64,000 nt of DNA from DASTBU01 sp035711845 (GTDB taxonomy: Bacteria; Acidobacteriota; Vicinamibacteria; Vicinamibacterales; 2-12-FULL-66-21), in contig DASTBU010000126.1 of the NCBI GenBank assembly GCA_035711845.1, positions 11,979 to 75,978 on the forward strand. Direction: 5' to 3'. A program made the translations under genes and the position numbers. Below the pieces are notes generated by a model, which had not been told where the DNA came from, did no database searches, and saw nothing but the letters and a program-made list of their open reading frames with translations. Below are positions 1 through 9,144 of the stretch, piece after piece. The first letter of the stretch is position 1, and every line of letters begins with the position of its first letter.

Positions 1-1077
1 CGCGACAATCTCACCGATCGCCGGCCCCATCTTGAAGCCGTGCCCGGAGCCGCCTCCGACGATCCACACATTCGATGCGGCCGGATGGCGATCGATGATG
101 AAGTTCGCGTCCGGCGTGTTCTCGTACTGGCACACCTCGGACCGGACGAGCGGCGCGTCTCCAAGCGCGGGAAAGCGCTTCTTCAGGAACGACCGAATCG
201 CCGCGACCCGCTCGACGCCTGGCACCCGATCGTCGGTCGTCGGATCCATTGGCGGTCCGGGCGTATCATCCGCGACCTTGAATCCGCCATCCGCGACGCT
301 AGGGATGCCATACATGAAGCGTTCGCCGAAGTCGAGCCATACCGGCAGCCGATCGTCATTGAATCGGGTGTCCCCGGGCGGCGGGCCGAAGTAGTGGACC
401 TCCTGGCGCGTCGCGGTGACCAGCGATCCGATCACGTCCGGAAAGATGGACCCCAGCCACGGACCGCACGCGAACACGAAGACATCCGCCTCGACCGATG
501 AGCCGTCGGACAACGCGACACGCTCGACGGGTCCGCCGATTTGCAACGGCGGTACAGCTGCCGCCTGCACGTAACGCCCTCCTTCGGCCACCAGGCACGA
601 CACGACGTGGCGGCACGCGCGGCTGGCGAAGAGGTAGCCGGCGTCAGGCTCGAACAGCACAGATGCGACACCGGAGAAATCGATTTGCGGGTACCGGCGC
701 CGGGCCTCGATCAGGTCCAGTTCGTCGAGGTGCAGCCCGACCGCGCGCAGGGCCGCCGCGGAGGCCGCCGCGAACGGCTCGACCCGGTGAAACAGCCAGA
801 GTGCCCCGGACGTGCGCAGCAGGCCCTGACCGTATCGCCGCTCGTGGTTGCGCCAGAGCGCGAGCGCCCGTGCCGCCATTCGCGTGTAAACGGCGTGGCT
901 CCCGTACGTCGCCCGAATCACCCGCGTTTCGCCGCCCGAGCTCGCCCGCGGGTTGCCGGCGCCCCACCCATCGAAGAGCTCGACGAGGGCTCCCCGTCGA
1001 GCCAGCTCGAGCGCGGTCCAGCTTCCAAAAGCGCCGGCGCCGAAGATGGCGGCTCTTCGAGGGTTCAAGGGGTTCAT
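1..1077 (-). CDS. FAD-dependent amine oxidase, sarcosine oxidase family (3' end outside window)
   Basis: The gene runs off the left edge; 359 codons are visible from ATG 1077. It belongs to the monomeric sarcosine oxidase / N-methyltryptophan oxidase / pipecolate oxidase family, flavoenzymes that oxidise a secondary amine with O2 and release an aldehyde or imine and H2O2. An N-terminal dinucleotide-binding motif GAGAFG lies near residues 13-18. Near the end of the visible part is CQYENTPDANFIID, then GGGSGHGFK. Cys-316 sits 30 residues before the GHGFK histidine, as does the cysteine that covalently binds FAD in Bacillus MSOX (Cys-315 and His-345), so a covalent flavin is likely. The substrate cannot be read from the sequence. 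It is divergent from sppA, with starts 49 nt apart. No stop codon interrupts the frame. Confidence 0.85.
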   Translation of the reverse strand, partial: MNPLNPRRAAIFGAGAFGSWTALELARRGALVELFDGWGAGNPRASSGGETRVIRATYGSHAVYTRMAARALALWRNHERRYGQGLLRTSGALWLFHRVEPFAAASAAALRAVGLHLDELDLIEARRRYPQIDFSGVASVLFEPDAGYLFASRACRHVVSCLVAEGGRYVQAAAVPPLQIGGPVERVALSDGSSVEADVFVFACGPWLGSIFPDVIGSLVTATRQEVHYFGPPPGDTRFNDDRLPVWLDFGERFMYGIPSVADGGFKVADDTPGPPMDPTTDDRVPGVERVAAIRSFLKKRFPALGDAPLVRSEVCQYENTPDANFIIDRHPAASNVWIVGGGSGHGFKMGPAIGEIVA

Positions 1078-1090
1078 GGTTCAGGATTGT

Positions 1091-1120
1091 TATACTCGTG
1101 ATCCGCAACAGAACGGGAGG
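1091..1120 (+). promoter_or_regulatory. Candidate -10 box and ribosome-binding site of sppA
   Basis: TATACT lies at 1091-1096, and a strong purine-rich GGGAGG Shine-Dalgarno at 1115-1120, 5 nt before GTG 1126. No good TTGACA-like -35 element is seen at the expected distance. The Shine-Dalgarno decides in favour of GTG 1126 over the out-of-frame ATG at 1124. Confidence 0.5.
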
Positions 1121-1125
1121 CTTAT

Positions 1126-2868
1126 GTGGCTGTCAGGCGCGGTGTCGTGCTCGTTATCGTTCTCATCCTGGCTGCCGTTGCCATCTCGGCGACCGGCCTT
1201 GTCCTCATGGCGCTGATGGTCGGGCGGGGACCGCAGGTCGCGGGCAACTCGACGCTCGTTCTCGAGATCAGCGGCGACCTTCACGAGATCGAGCCGGCAG
1301 GCGTCTTCGATCAGTTCTTCGAGCCGCCGCCCACGGTCCGGTCCGTTACCGAGTCGCTCCGCAAGGCCAGAGTGGACCGGCGTGTCTCGAGCGTGGTGAT
1401 CAGGCCCACGGGCACGGCAGCGCTCTGGGGCAAGGTCCAGGAAATCCGCGATGCGATCGTCGAGTTCAAGCAGTCCGACAAGCCGATCATCGCGTACCTG
1501 GAGTTCGGCAACGACCAGGCCTACTACCTGGCGAGCGCCTGCGACAAGGTGTTCCTGCTGCCCAGCGCGTCGCTCGACCTGACCGGCATCGCGAATTACG
1601 AGCTCTTCCTTCGCGGCACCCTCGACAAGATCGGGGCCTACCCTGACGCGCTGCACATCGGCGACTACAAGACGGCCTCGAACACGTTCACCGAGAAGAC
1701 GTTCACTCCCGAACATCGCGAGATGGCCGAGTCGCTGAACACCGATCTCTACGAGCAGCTCATTCGAGGGCTCGCCGACGGCCGCCAGAAACCTGAGACC
1801 GAAGTGCGGCAATTGATCGATCACGGCCCGTATCTGCCCGAGGACGCGGTGCGCGTCGGCCTCGTCGACGACCTGGCCTATGAAGACGAGATCGATGACA
1901 AGGTGGCGCTCGGGCGGGGACAGCTCAGGGCCCTGCGCCAGAGCGACTACCGGCGGATCAGCCCGGCCTCGCTGGGCCTCGGAACCGGCGAGAGAATCGC
2001 GGTCATCTACGCGGTCGGCATCATCTCGAGCGGCGAGAGCCGCAACGACTCGGCCGGCCAGACGGTCGGGTCCGACACGCTCGTGGGATACCTGCGCAAG
2101 GCACGAGCCGACAATTCGATCAGGGCAATCGTCCTGCGCGTGGACAGCCCGGGCGGATCGGCAATCGCGTCGGACGTCATCTGGCGCGAGGTCATGTTGA
2201 CGCGGGACACGAAGCCGGTGATCGCCTCGATGTCCGACGTGGCGGCCTCGGGCGGGTACTACATCGCCATGCCGGCGCACGCGATCGTCGCCCAGCCCTC
2301 GACGCTCACGGGATCGATCGGCGTGGTGATGATCAAGTACGTGCTGGATGGCACGCTCGACAAGCTCGGGGTGAACATCGAAAGCGTCAGCCAGGGACGC
2401 TACGCGCAGATGTACTCGCCGGTGCGCCCGTTTTCGCCGGAGGAACGCGCGCGGGTCGAACAGTTGATGCAGGCGACCTACGACACGTTCGTCGAGAAAG
2501 CGGCCGCGGGCCGCAACACGACCCCCGAGCGCATCGATGCCGTGGGACAGGGCCGCGTCTGGACCGGACGGCAGGCCAAACAGCTGGGGCTGGTGGACGA
2601 GCTCGGTGGGCTCGATCGCGCGCTCGCGCTCGCCAAGCAGCGCGCGAACATCCCGCAGGACGAAGAGGTGGAGCTCGTCGTGTTTCCGCCGAAGCGGTCG
2701 ATCTACGAGGTCATCGCCGATCCGTTCGGGCCGTCGGATGGCGCATCGGCGCTCGGGGCGCTGCTGGGCGTCAGGGAGGCGCGCGTCGTGAACACCCTGA
2801 CCGCACCGCTGCGCGTCTTCCGCCGCGGCGAGCCGCTCGCGATCATGCCGAACGTGTTCGTCAGATAG
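1126..2868 (+). CDS. sppA: Signal peptide peptidase SppA, 67-kDa (long) type
   Basis: Membrane-bound serine protease of family S49 that degrades signal peptides left in the membrane after secretion. At 580 aa it matches the long, tandem-domain SppA of E. coli rather than the short Bacillus form. A single N-terminal membrane helix spans about residues 6-30. The catalytic Ser/Lys dyad is visible: Lys-182 in GDYKTASNTF of the N-terminal half and Ser-375 in SDVAASGGYY of the C-terminal half. The GTG start at 1126 follows GGGAGG by 5 nt. The 3' end faces ppiD, with a heptamer inverted array between them in place of a normal terminator. Confidence 0.93.
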   Translation: MAVRRGVVLVIVLILAAVAISATGLVLMALMVGRGPQVAGNSTLVLEISGDLHEIEPAGVFDQFFEPPPTVRSVTESLRKARVDRRVSSVVIRPTGTAALWGKVQEIRDAIVEFKQSDKPIIAYLEFGNDQAYYLASACDKVFLLPSASLDLTGIANYELFLRGTLDKIGAYPDALHIGDYKTASNTFTEKTFTPEHREMAESLNTDLYEQLIRGLADGRQKPETEVRQLIDHGPYLPEDAVRVGLVDDLAYEDEIDDKVALGRGQLRALRQSDYRRISPASLGLGTGERIAVIYAVGIISSGESRNDSAGQTVGSDTLVGYLRKARADNSIRAIVLRVDSPGGSAIASDVIWREVMLTRDTKPVIASMSDVAASGGYYIAMPAHAIVAQPSTLTGSIGVVMIKYVLDGTLDKLGVNIESVSQGRYAQMYSPVRPFSPEERARVEQLMQATYDTFVEKAAAGRNTTPERIDAVGQGRVWTGRQAKQLGLVDELGGLDRALALAKQRANIPQDEEVELVVFPPKRSIYEVIADPFGPSDGASALGALLGVREARVVNTLTAPLRVFRRGEPLAIMPNVFVR

Positions 2869-2873
2869 CTCAA

Positions 2874-2968
2874 AGCTTCCAGTTTTCAGCTTCCAGCTTC
2901 CAGCTTGCAGCTTCCAGCTTCCAGTTCGGTGTTCAATGGAGCTAGCTGGAAGCTGGAAGCTGGAAGCT
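2874..2968. repeat. Inverted heptamer array, word AGCTTCC
   Basis: About 95 bp between convergent sppA and ppiD. The left arm repeats AGCTTCC-type 7-mers (AGCTTCCAGCTTCCAG), followed by a short spacer around 2926-2940. The right arm is the complement (CTGGAAGCTGGAAGCT). The arms could fold into a long hairpin in DNA or RNA. The stop codon of ppiD (2967-2969) lies inside the right arm. There is no downstream T-run, so this is not a classical intrinsic terminator, although its position fits a bidirectional one. The same word recurs at 54231-54268. Confidence 0.85.
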
Positions 2969-4886
2969 ACCCGAGCAACTGCTTGAGCGTCTCTCCGTTG
3001 ATCTGGATGCGGTCGCGCAGGCGGTCGCGCACCTTCGTCATATACGCGCCGTAGAAGCGATTCCGCTGGGACTGCAGCAGCTCGTCTTTGAGCGCCGTCC
3101 GGCCCGACGCCAGCTCCTCGGGCGTGACATCCTTCTTCTCGATCACCTTCACCACGAGGGCGCCGGTGTCGGTCGTGATGGGTGAGCTGACCTCGCCGGC
3201 TGCCAGCGCGAATGCGGCGGCGTCGATGGCGGGGCTGGCGCCGATGTCCGGGATCGGGCTCCCGCGCGGGATGAGCTCGGTCGTTTTCACCTCGAGGCCG
3301 GCGGCCTTCGCGGCTGCGTCCAGCTCTCCCGCTTTCAGTTGACCCTTGAGCGCGGCGGCCTTCTCGCGGGCCGCGTCGAGCGCCTTCTTCTTCAGCACGT
3401 CCTCGCGAACCCGCGCCTTGACCTCCTCGAGCGACGGGTCGCGCGCCTCCTGTGTGCCGGTGACCGTAATGAACGCCATTCCCTGCGGAGTGCCGATCGA
3501 CTCGCTGACCTCGCCCTGCTTCAGCTCGAACGCGCGGGCGCTCACGGCCGGCGCAATGCCGAGCCCCGCAATGGGCTCCTCGCGCGAGAAGAACCCGGAC
3601 TCGCTGACCACGAGGCCGGGCTGGGGTTCGAGCTTGTCGAAATCGCCGGCGCTCTTCAGCTTTCCGGCGAGCTCGGTGGCGCGACGCTCGGCTTCCTTCT
3701 GCACTCGCTCCCACTTCAGCTGATCCTCGATCTGCGGGCGCACTTCCTCGAAAGGCCGCGTGGCGGCCGCGCGCTTCTCTCCACCCTTGATGATGTGGTA
3801 CCCGAACGTCGTCTTCACGAGATCGCTCACCTGTCCGGGCTCGAGCGCGAACGCTGCGTCCTCGAACTCCTTGACCATCTGGTTGCGGCCGAAGAAGTCG
3901 AGATCGCCCCCCTTCTCCTTGCTGGCTTCGTCCTCGGAGAGCTTCGTGGCAAGCGCGGCGAAGTCGGCGCCTCCCTTGATCTGCGCCAGGAGGTCCTCGG
4001 CCTGTTTCTTCACCGCGGCGTCGTCCTTGCCTTCGGTCTTGAGCAGGATGTGGCTGGCACGCATCTGTTCGGGCGTCGAGTACTGATCCACGTTGTCGTC
4101 GTAATAGCGGCGCACTTCCGGTTCCGCCACGGTCGTACGCTCGCGGAGCGCGTTGGTGTCCACCAGCGCGTAGCGGACCTTGCGCTTCTCCGGAATCCGA
4201 TACGTCGCCGTGTTCGCCTCGAAGTGCGCGGCGATCTCCCCATCGGTTGCGGTCAACCCTTCGCGAAACTTGTCGGCAGGGAAGGACACCACCGCAAGCT
4301 TGACCTTTTCGTTCCGGCGCCGGAATTCCTTGTCGACTTCCTCATCGCTGACCGTGATCCAGGCCGTCAACGCGGCCTGCAGCTTCTCCATCACGATGCC
4401 GCGGCGGACCTGATCTTCGAACTCACTGGGCCTGAAGGGCGGATTGGCCGACTGCAGGATCAGGCGATACTGCTGGTCGCCGACGAACTGTCCGTTCTGC
4501 TGAAACGCGGGCAGCGACATGATCCGGGTGCGGACTTCCTCGTTGCTCGCCCTGATGCTCAGGCGCTCGGCTTCCGCCAGCGCGAGCTCCTCTTCGATCA
4601 TGCCCTGCACGATCCGCTGCTCGACCCCCAGCTGTCGCAGCATCCGGTCGTCCATGTTGGCGCCGTAGGCGTTGCGGTATGCCTGCATCTGCTGCGAGTA
4701 GGCGCGGCGGAAGCGGGCAACCGTGATGTCGCGGCCGTCGACCGTGGCCACGACGTCGGTATTGCCTGCGCCGGCAGGGTTGTCCATGAAGCTGGGGATG
4801 TAGAGCCACACAAACGCCACGACCACAATCGCCAGGCTCCATTTGAGCCAGTTCTTGTGGCGGCGCATCCGGTCGAGCATCGTCAT
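2967..4886 (-). CDS. ppiD: Membrane-anchored periplasmic peptidyl-prolyl isomerase/chaperone (PpiD/SurA-like)
   Basis: Probable folding helper for secreted and outer-membrane proteins. The 639-aa protein starts with a basic stretch and one membrane helix (WLKWSLAIVVVAFVWLYI) that would anchor it in the inner membrane facing the periplasm, as in E. coli PpiD. A SurA/PpiD-type N-terminal chaperone region follows (about 30-220), then a parvulin (PpiC) domain from about 270 to 370 with the typical RASHILLKT opening and GGDLDFFGRNQMVKEFEDAAF. A further helical parvulin-like segment closes the protein. The start MTMLDRM (ATG 4886) was chosen because the preceding 16 codons are Arg/Pro-rich and unlike the family; ATG 4880 is an alternative. 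The gene symbol is by architecture only. Confidence 0.85.
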   Translation of the reverse strand: MTMLDRMRRHKNWLKWSLAIVVVAFVWLYIPSFMDNPAGAGNTDVVATVDGRDITVARFRRAYSQQMQAYRNAYGANMDDRMLRQLGVEQRIVQGMIEEELALAEAERLSIRASNEEVRTRIMSLPAFQQNGQFVGDQQYRLILQSANPPFRPSEFEDQVRRGIVMEKLQAALTAWITVSDEEVDKEFRRRNEKVKLAVVSFPADKFREGLTATDGEIAAHFEANTATYRIPEKRKVRYALVDTNALRERTTVAEPEVRRYYDDNVDQYSTPEQMRASHILLKTEGKDDAAVKKQAEDLLAQIKGGADFAALATKLSEDEASKEKGGDLDFFGRNQMVKEFEDAAFALEPGQVSDLVKTTFGYHIIKGGEKRAAATRPFEEVRPQIEDQLKWERVQKEAERRATELAGKLKSAGDFDKLEPQPGLVVSESGFFSREEPIAGLGIAPAVSARAFELKQGEVSESIGTPQGMAFITVTGTQEARDPSLEEVKARVREDVLKKKALDAAREKAAALKGQLKAGELDAAAKAAGLEVKTTELIPRGSPIPDIGASPAIDAAAFALAAGEVSSPITTDTGALVVKVIEKKDVTPEELASGRTALKDELLQSQRNRFYGAYMTKVRDRLRDRIQINGETLKQLLG

Positions 4887-4934
4887 TGGTCGCGGCCTCG
4901 TCTTGCAGCGCGCCCGGCGTCCGGAGCCGGGCAC

Positions 4935-5276
4935 GTCTCGGAGTCACTCGGGAACGGGAAACGCTAATTATGCCATGGGTTAGGAGGCGCCGGGTGCCTG
5001 GCGCCAGGTGCTCGGTGCCGCATGCGGGCGCACGGACGAGCGGCCTCGCGCCGATAAGGTACGGGCCGGGTGCGGAACCCGCTTGGCGGTCAACCTTTAC
5101 GCAGGCTGTGGGCTCGGATCGTCCCGCAACGGGCCGGTTTCCGCGGTTCGGATGTGGTAATATTTACGTTGAATAGAAGCACTTACGAGGATTCGCACAT
5201 TCCAAACGGAACCCAGAGCCGATTGACCCGGACCGACCGGAACGGGCGCGGCCGCGGTCGATCGAGCAGGAGAAGT
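4935..5276. other. Divergent intergenic region between ppiD and the diguanylate cyclase
   Basis: About 340 bp without a convincing gene. A minus-strand CATAAT (near 4968-4973) could be the -10 of ppiD. On the plus strand TAATAT at 5158-5163 could be a -10 for the cyclase gene, without a clear -35. A short self-complementary stretch of GGTGCC/GGCGCC words occupies about 4987-5020 and resembles the array at 14690-14865. A possible upstream TTG start for the cyclase is at 5169. Confidence 0.4.
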
Positions 5277-6326
5277 GTGCCGGCGGTCCGGACGGATCTG
5301 GCCGAACGCCTCCGCCCGTTGCAGACAACGCTCCGGCGTACGCTGGCGCGGGCCGACGTTCTCGCTGACATGACGCGCGTGGTCAACGCCAGCCTCGAGC
5401 CCGAACGGGTGGCCGAGGCGCTGGCGGCAGCCGTCTCCGCGTGGGTGCCCGCCTCGGGGTGGCTCGTGCTCGCCATCGACGATGGCGGCCGGGTTCGGAC
5501 GATGGCGGCGAAGGGCCTGACGACGGTGCTGGAACGCTCGGCGCAGGCGGTGGGGGACTGGGTGCTCCAGAGCGCGGAAGTGTTCGCGAGCGCGGATCTC
5601 GCCTCCGACACGCGCGTCGTACGGCTCGACGTGGAGCCCGCGGCCGCGATCGGGTTCCCGCTGGCGTGTCGCGGGCGCACGGTGGGCGCGCTGATTGCCA
5701 TCGACCGTGCACCGGCGACGCGACAGCCGCGATTCGCGCCGGCGACGCTGGCCGCGCTGCGGTCGGCGCTCGAGCCCGGGGCGATCGCCCTCGACAACGC
5801 GCTGCGCGTGCAGCGCGCCGAGGCGCTGTCGGTGACCGACGATCTGACGCAGTTGTACAACTCGCGGTATCTGTCGCAGGTGCTGCGGCGGGAGACGAAG
5901 CGGGCGATTCGCAGCAGCCGCCCGCTCTCGCTGCTGTTCATCGACCTCGACGGCTTCAAGTCGATCAACGACTCGCACGGGCACCTGTTCGGCAGCCGGG
6001 CACTGGTCGAAGCGGCGGGCGTGATTCGCGCCAGCGCGCGCGAGACCGACGTCGTGGCCCGGTTCGGCGGCGACGAGTTCGCGCTGGTGCTGCCCGACAC
6101 CGGCACGGATGGAGCCGTCTACGTCGGGGAGCGCATCCGTGAGCGCCTTGCCGCACACAGGTTTCTGGAACGGGATGGGCTGGGCATAGCGCTCACCGCA
6201 TCTGTCGGGGTTGCGACGCTGCCCGCGTCCGCCACGACGGCAGAGGGGCTGATCCAGGCCGCCGATCAGGCCATGTACGTCGTCAAGGATCGCGGCAAGA
6301 ACGGCATCAGGGTCGCCGGGGCATAG
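5277..6326 (+). CDS. GAF-GGDEF diguanylate cyclase
   Basis: Predicted to make the second messenger cyclic di-GMP from two GTP. An N-terminal GAF-like sensor domain covers about residues 25-165 and is followed by a GGDEF domain. The catalytic signature RFGGDEF is intact (GGDEF at residues 264-268). An inhibitory I-site RETD lies exactly five residues upstream, so product feedback inhibition is likely. No membrane segment is seen. GTG 5277 is preferred because AGGAG lies 4 nt before it and the upstream sequence is low in coding character; the frame stays open upstream to 5070 (a 418-aa version). The stop codon is part of the Shine-Dalgarno of mreB, 9 nt downstream, so the two genes are probably co-transcribed. 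A PilZ candidate receptor lies at 35192. Confidence 0.88.
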   Translation: MPAVRTDLAERLRPLQTTLRRTLARADVLADMTRVVNASLEPERVAEALAAAVSAWVPASGWLVLAIDDGGRVRTMAAKGLTTVLERSAQAVGDWVLQSAEVFASADLASDTRVVRLDVEPAAAIGFPLACRGRTVGALIAIDRAPATRQPRFAPATLAALRSALEPGAIALDNALRVQRAEALSVTDDLTQLYNSRYLSQVLRRETKRAIRSSRPLSLLFIDLDGFKSINDSHGHLFGSRALVEAAGVIRASARETDVVARFGGDEFALVLPDTGTDGAVYVGERIRERLAAHRFLERDGLGIALTASVGVATLPASATTAEGLIQAADQAMYVVKDRGKNGIRVAGA

Positions 6327-6335
6327 GAGTCGTTT

Positions 6336-7361
<1,026 letters not shown>

Positions 7362-7366
7362 TGCCG

Positions 7367-7562
7367 GGGCTCGGGTCTTGGTGTTCGGGACTCGGGAACT
7401 CCGCTTGGATCGTAAGGATGAGTAACGTCGTTCCGCGGGTAGGGCCTGCGTGCGAATGCGCCGAGACGCGAGTCCCGAGCCCCGAATCCCGAGCTCCGAG
7501 CCCCGAGTCCGGAGTTCCGAGCCCCGAATCCCGAGTCCCGAGCTTCGAATCCCGAGCACCGA
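7367..7562. repeat. Inverted heptamer array, word CGAGTCC, between mreB and mreC
   Basis: A long right arm at about 7461-7562 reads as successive 7-mers CGAGTCC, CGAGCCC, CGAATCC, CGAGCTC and so on, in near-perfect 7-bp phase for some 14 units. A shorter complementary arm lies just after mreB (7367-7400, words GCTCGGG and GACTCGGG). Between the arms are about 60 bp of ordinary sequence. The array abuts the GTG start of mreC and keeps its frame open upstream, creating an artificial Ser/Glu/Pro-Arg-rich extension that should not be taken as protein. Confidence 0.88.
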
Positions 7563-7563
7563 A

Positions 7564-8439
7564 GTGTTAGACATCCGCCAACGCACTGGCTACCTCTTCC
7601 TCGGCGTCATGCTGGGACACCTGATCCTGATTTCGGCCCAGGTGCAGTCGAAGACCGGTGTGCCGGTGCTCGAGAGCGTGACGTTCGGCGTGTTTTCGCG
7701 CGTGCAGCAGGCGACTGCGTCGGTCGTCAACGCCGTCCGCGGCGGCTGGGGCAACTACGTCGATCTGAGGGACGTCCGCGGCCAGAACGAATCATTGCGC
7801 CGGCAGCTGGCCGAGTTGGAGGTGCGGTTGCAGGAGCAGCGCGCGCTGGCCGAACGGGCGGGCCGGCTGCAGCAACTGATGGGCCTGCGGGCCAGCACGA
7901 GCCTGCAGACCATCGCAGCCGAGGTGATCGCCGCCAATCCCATCGCCGACATGTTGACGGTGACGATCGATCGCGGATCGGCCGACGGCGTCAGGCCGGA
8001 CATGGCGGTCATCGCCCCCAAGGGGGTCGTCGGACGGGTGATTGGGCCGGTGTCGGCACACGCGGCGCGCGTGCAGCTCATTATCGACCGGGATGCTGCG
8101 GTTGGCGCGCTGACGGAACGGACGAGGGCCGGCGGCGTCGTCCTGGGCGTGCAGGACAGGTCCAGGGCGCCGCTGCGGATGGATCTCGTGTCGAACCTCT
8201 CCGACGTGCAATCCGGTGACGTCGTGGTGGCGTCAGGGATCGACGGAATCTACCCGAAGGGGTTCGTCATCGGTACCGTGGAATCGTCGGAACCGGGTCC
8301 GCTGCTGAACCGCGTCATCACGGTACGGCCCGCGGTGGATTTCTCGGGCCTCGAAGAAGTGCTGGTGGTGCTCGTGCCGGCGCGCAGCGCGATGGCCGCC
8401 GATGCAACGGCGCCGTCCAAGCGGGGTGAGTCGAAGTGA
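7564..8439 (+). CDS. mreC: Rod shape-determining protein MreC
   Basis: Bitopic inner-membrane protein of the elongasome, linking cytoplasmic MreB to periplasmic PBP2. The 291-aa form starts at GTG 7564 (VLDIRQRTGYL). A membrane helix lies at about residues 10-30, then a coiled coil (about 60-110, NESLRRQLAELEVRLQEQ), then the beta-rich MreC domain with VIAPKGVVGRVIGPV and the conserved SGDVVVASGIDGIYPKGFVIG. The frame is open further upstream, but that part is entirely heptamer repeat, so the short start is chosen. It overlaps mreD by 4 nt (GTGA). Confidence 0.92.
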   Translation: MLDIRQRTGYLFLGVMLGHLILISAQVQSKTGVPVLESVTFGVFSRVQQATASVVNAVRGGWGNYVDLRDVRGQNESLRRQLAELEVRLQEQRALAERAGRLQQLMGLRASTSLQTIAAEVIAANPIADMLTVTIDRGSADGVRPDMAVIAPKGVVGRVIGPVSAHAARVQLIIDRDAAVGALTERTRAGGVVLGVQDRSRAPLRMDLVSNLSDVQSGDVVVASGIDGIYPKGFVIGTVESSEPGPLLNRVITVRPAVDFSGLEEVLVVLVPARSAMAADATAPSKRGESK

Positions 8440-8951
8440 GAGCGGCCGGTGTGCTGCTGGCGCTGACCGGAGCGCTGGCGCTGCAGACAACGCTGGCGGG
8501 GCTGTCGATCGGCGGGGTGGCCGTCAACCTGGTGCTCGTGGCCGTGGTCTACGCGGCGCTGGCCTTCGGACCGGTCATGGGGCTTCTCGCTGGCAGCGCG
8601 GGTGGACTGGCGCAGGACGCGCTGGCGGGCGGCGTCCTCGGCATCGGCGGGTTCTCGATGACGCTCGTCGGGTTCATGGTTGGCGTGCTGGGCGCGCAGT
8701 TCATCGTCTCCCAGCCGTTCCCGCGGCTCATCATGTTCGTGGGAGCGACCCTGGTCCACGAGCTGTGTTTTCAGGCGCTGTACTCGCTGGCGGAAGTCCG
8801 GGCGTTCCGGTTCGACTACACGGCCGTGCTGACGCAGGCCATGGTGAACGGGGTGATCGGGATCATCGCGTTTCAGATCGCCGAGGCCGGCCCCGAGTTG
8901 CTGGCGCGGCGCCGCGCGAGAGGCGCCAGCCTCAGCAGGAGGCGGTTCTAG
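8436..8951 (+). CDS. mreD: Rod shape-determining membrane protein MreD
   Basis: Small polytopic membrane protein (171 aa, about five hydrophobic segments) of the elongation complex. Sequence conservation in this family is low. The assignment rests on hydrophobicity pattern, length and its place directly after mreC, with a GTG start overlapping the mreC stop (GTGA), which implies translational coupling. The basic C-terminus (RRRARGASLSRRRF) is presumably cytoplasmic. Confidence 0.88.
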   Translation: MRAAGVLLALTGALALQTTLAGLSIGGVAVNLVLVAVVYAALAFGPVMGLLAGSAGGLAQDALAGGVLGIGGFSMTLVGFMVGVLGAQFIVSQPFPRLIMFVGATLVHELCFQALYSLAEVRAFRFDYTAVLTQAMVNGVIGIIAFQIAEAGPELLARRRARGASLSRRRF

Positions 8952-8961
8952 GGTTCACGGA

Positions 8962-9080
8962 CCCGACGGTGCCACGAACGGACCACGGTCGTCACGATGA
9001 TCGGATGACACGATGAGCACGATGGACCTTATTGGGAACGAGAACTCATCGAGTCATCCGATCATCGTGGCCATCGTGCC
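8962..9080. repeat. Inverted repeat array, word CACGATGA, between mreD and PBP2
   Basis: A perfect 16-bp inverted repeat: CACGATGATCGGATGA at 8993-9008 and its exact complement at 9054-9069. A second pair CACGATGG (9018-9025) / CCATCGTG (9071-9078) lies beside it. The word GATGA is spaced 7-8 bp. The sequence family recurs at 49401-49457. About 65 bp then remain before the PBP2 start. Confidence 0.85.
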
Positions 9081-9144
9081 TGCCGTGAGCCCGTTTGTCG
9101 GACCGCTGCCGCCTGGCGTCGAGAACTGAAGAGATGGTCGACCC

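Noticed and set aside
1090..3714. Very long minus-strand frame opposite sppA and ppiD
   Set aside because: Composition (Arg/Ala/His/Asp-rich, no motifs) is that of an antisense shadow in GC-rich DNA; SppA and PpiD on the other frames are clear.
7450..7563. N-terminal 38-residue extension of MreC encoded by the CGAGTCC array
   Set aside because: The extension is pure translated repeat (SEPRIPSPE type), absent from MreC families; GTG 7564 gives a normal protein.
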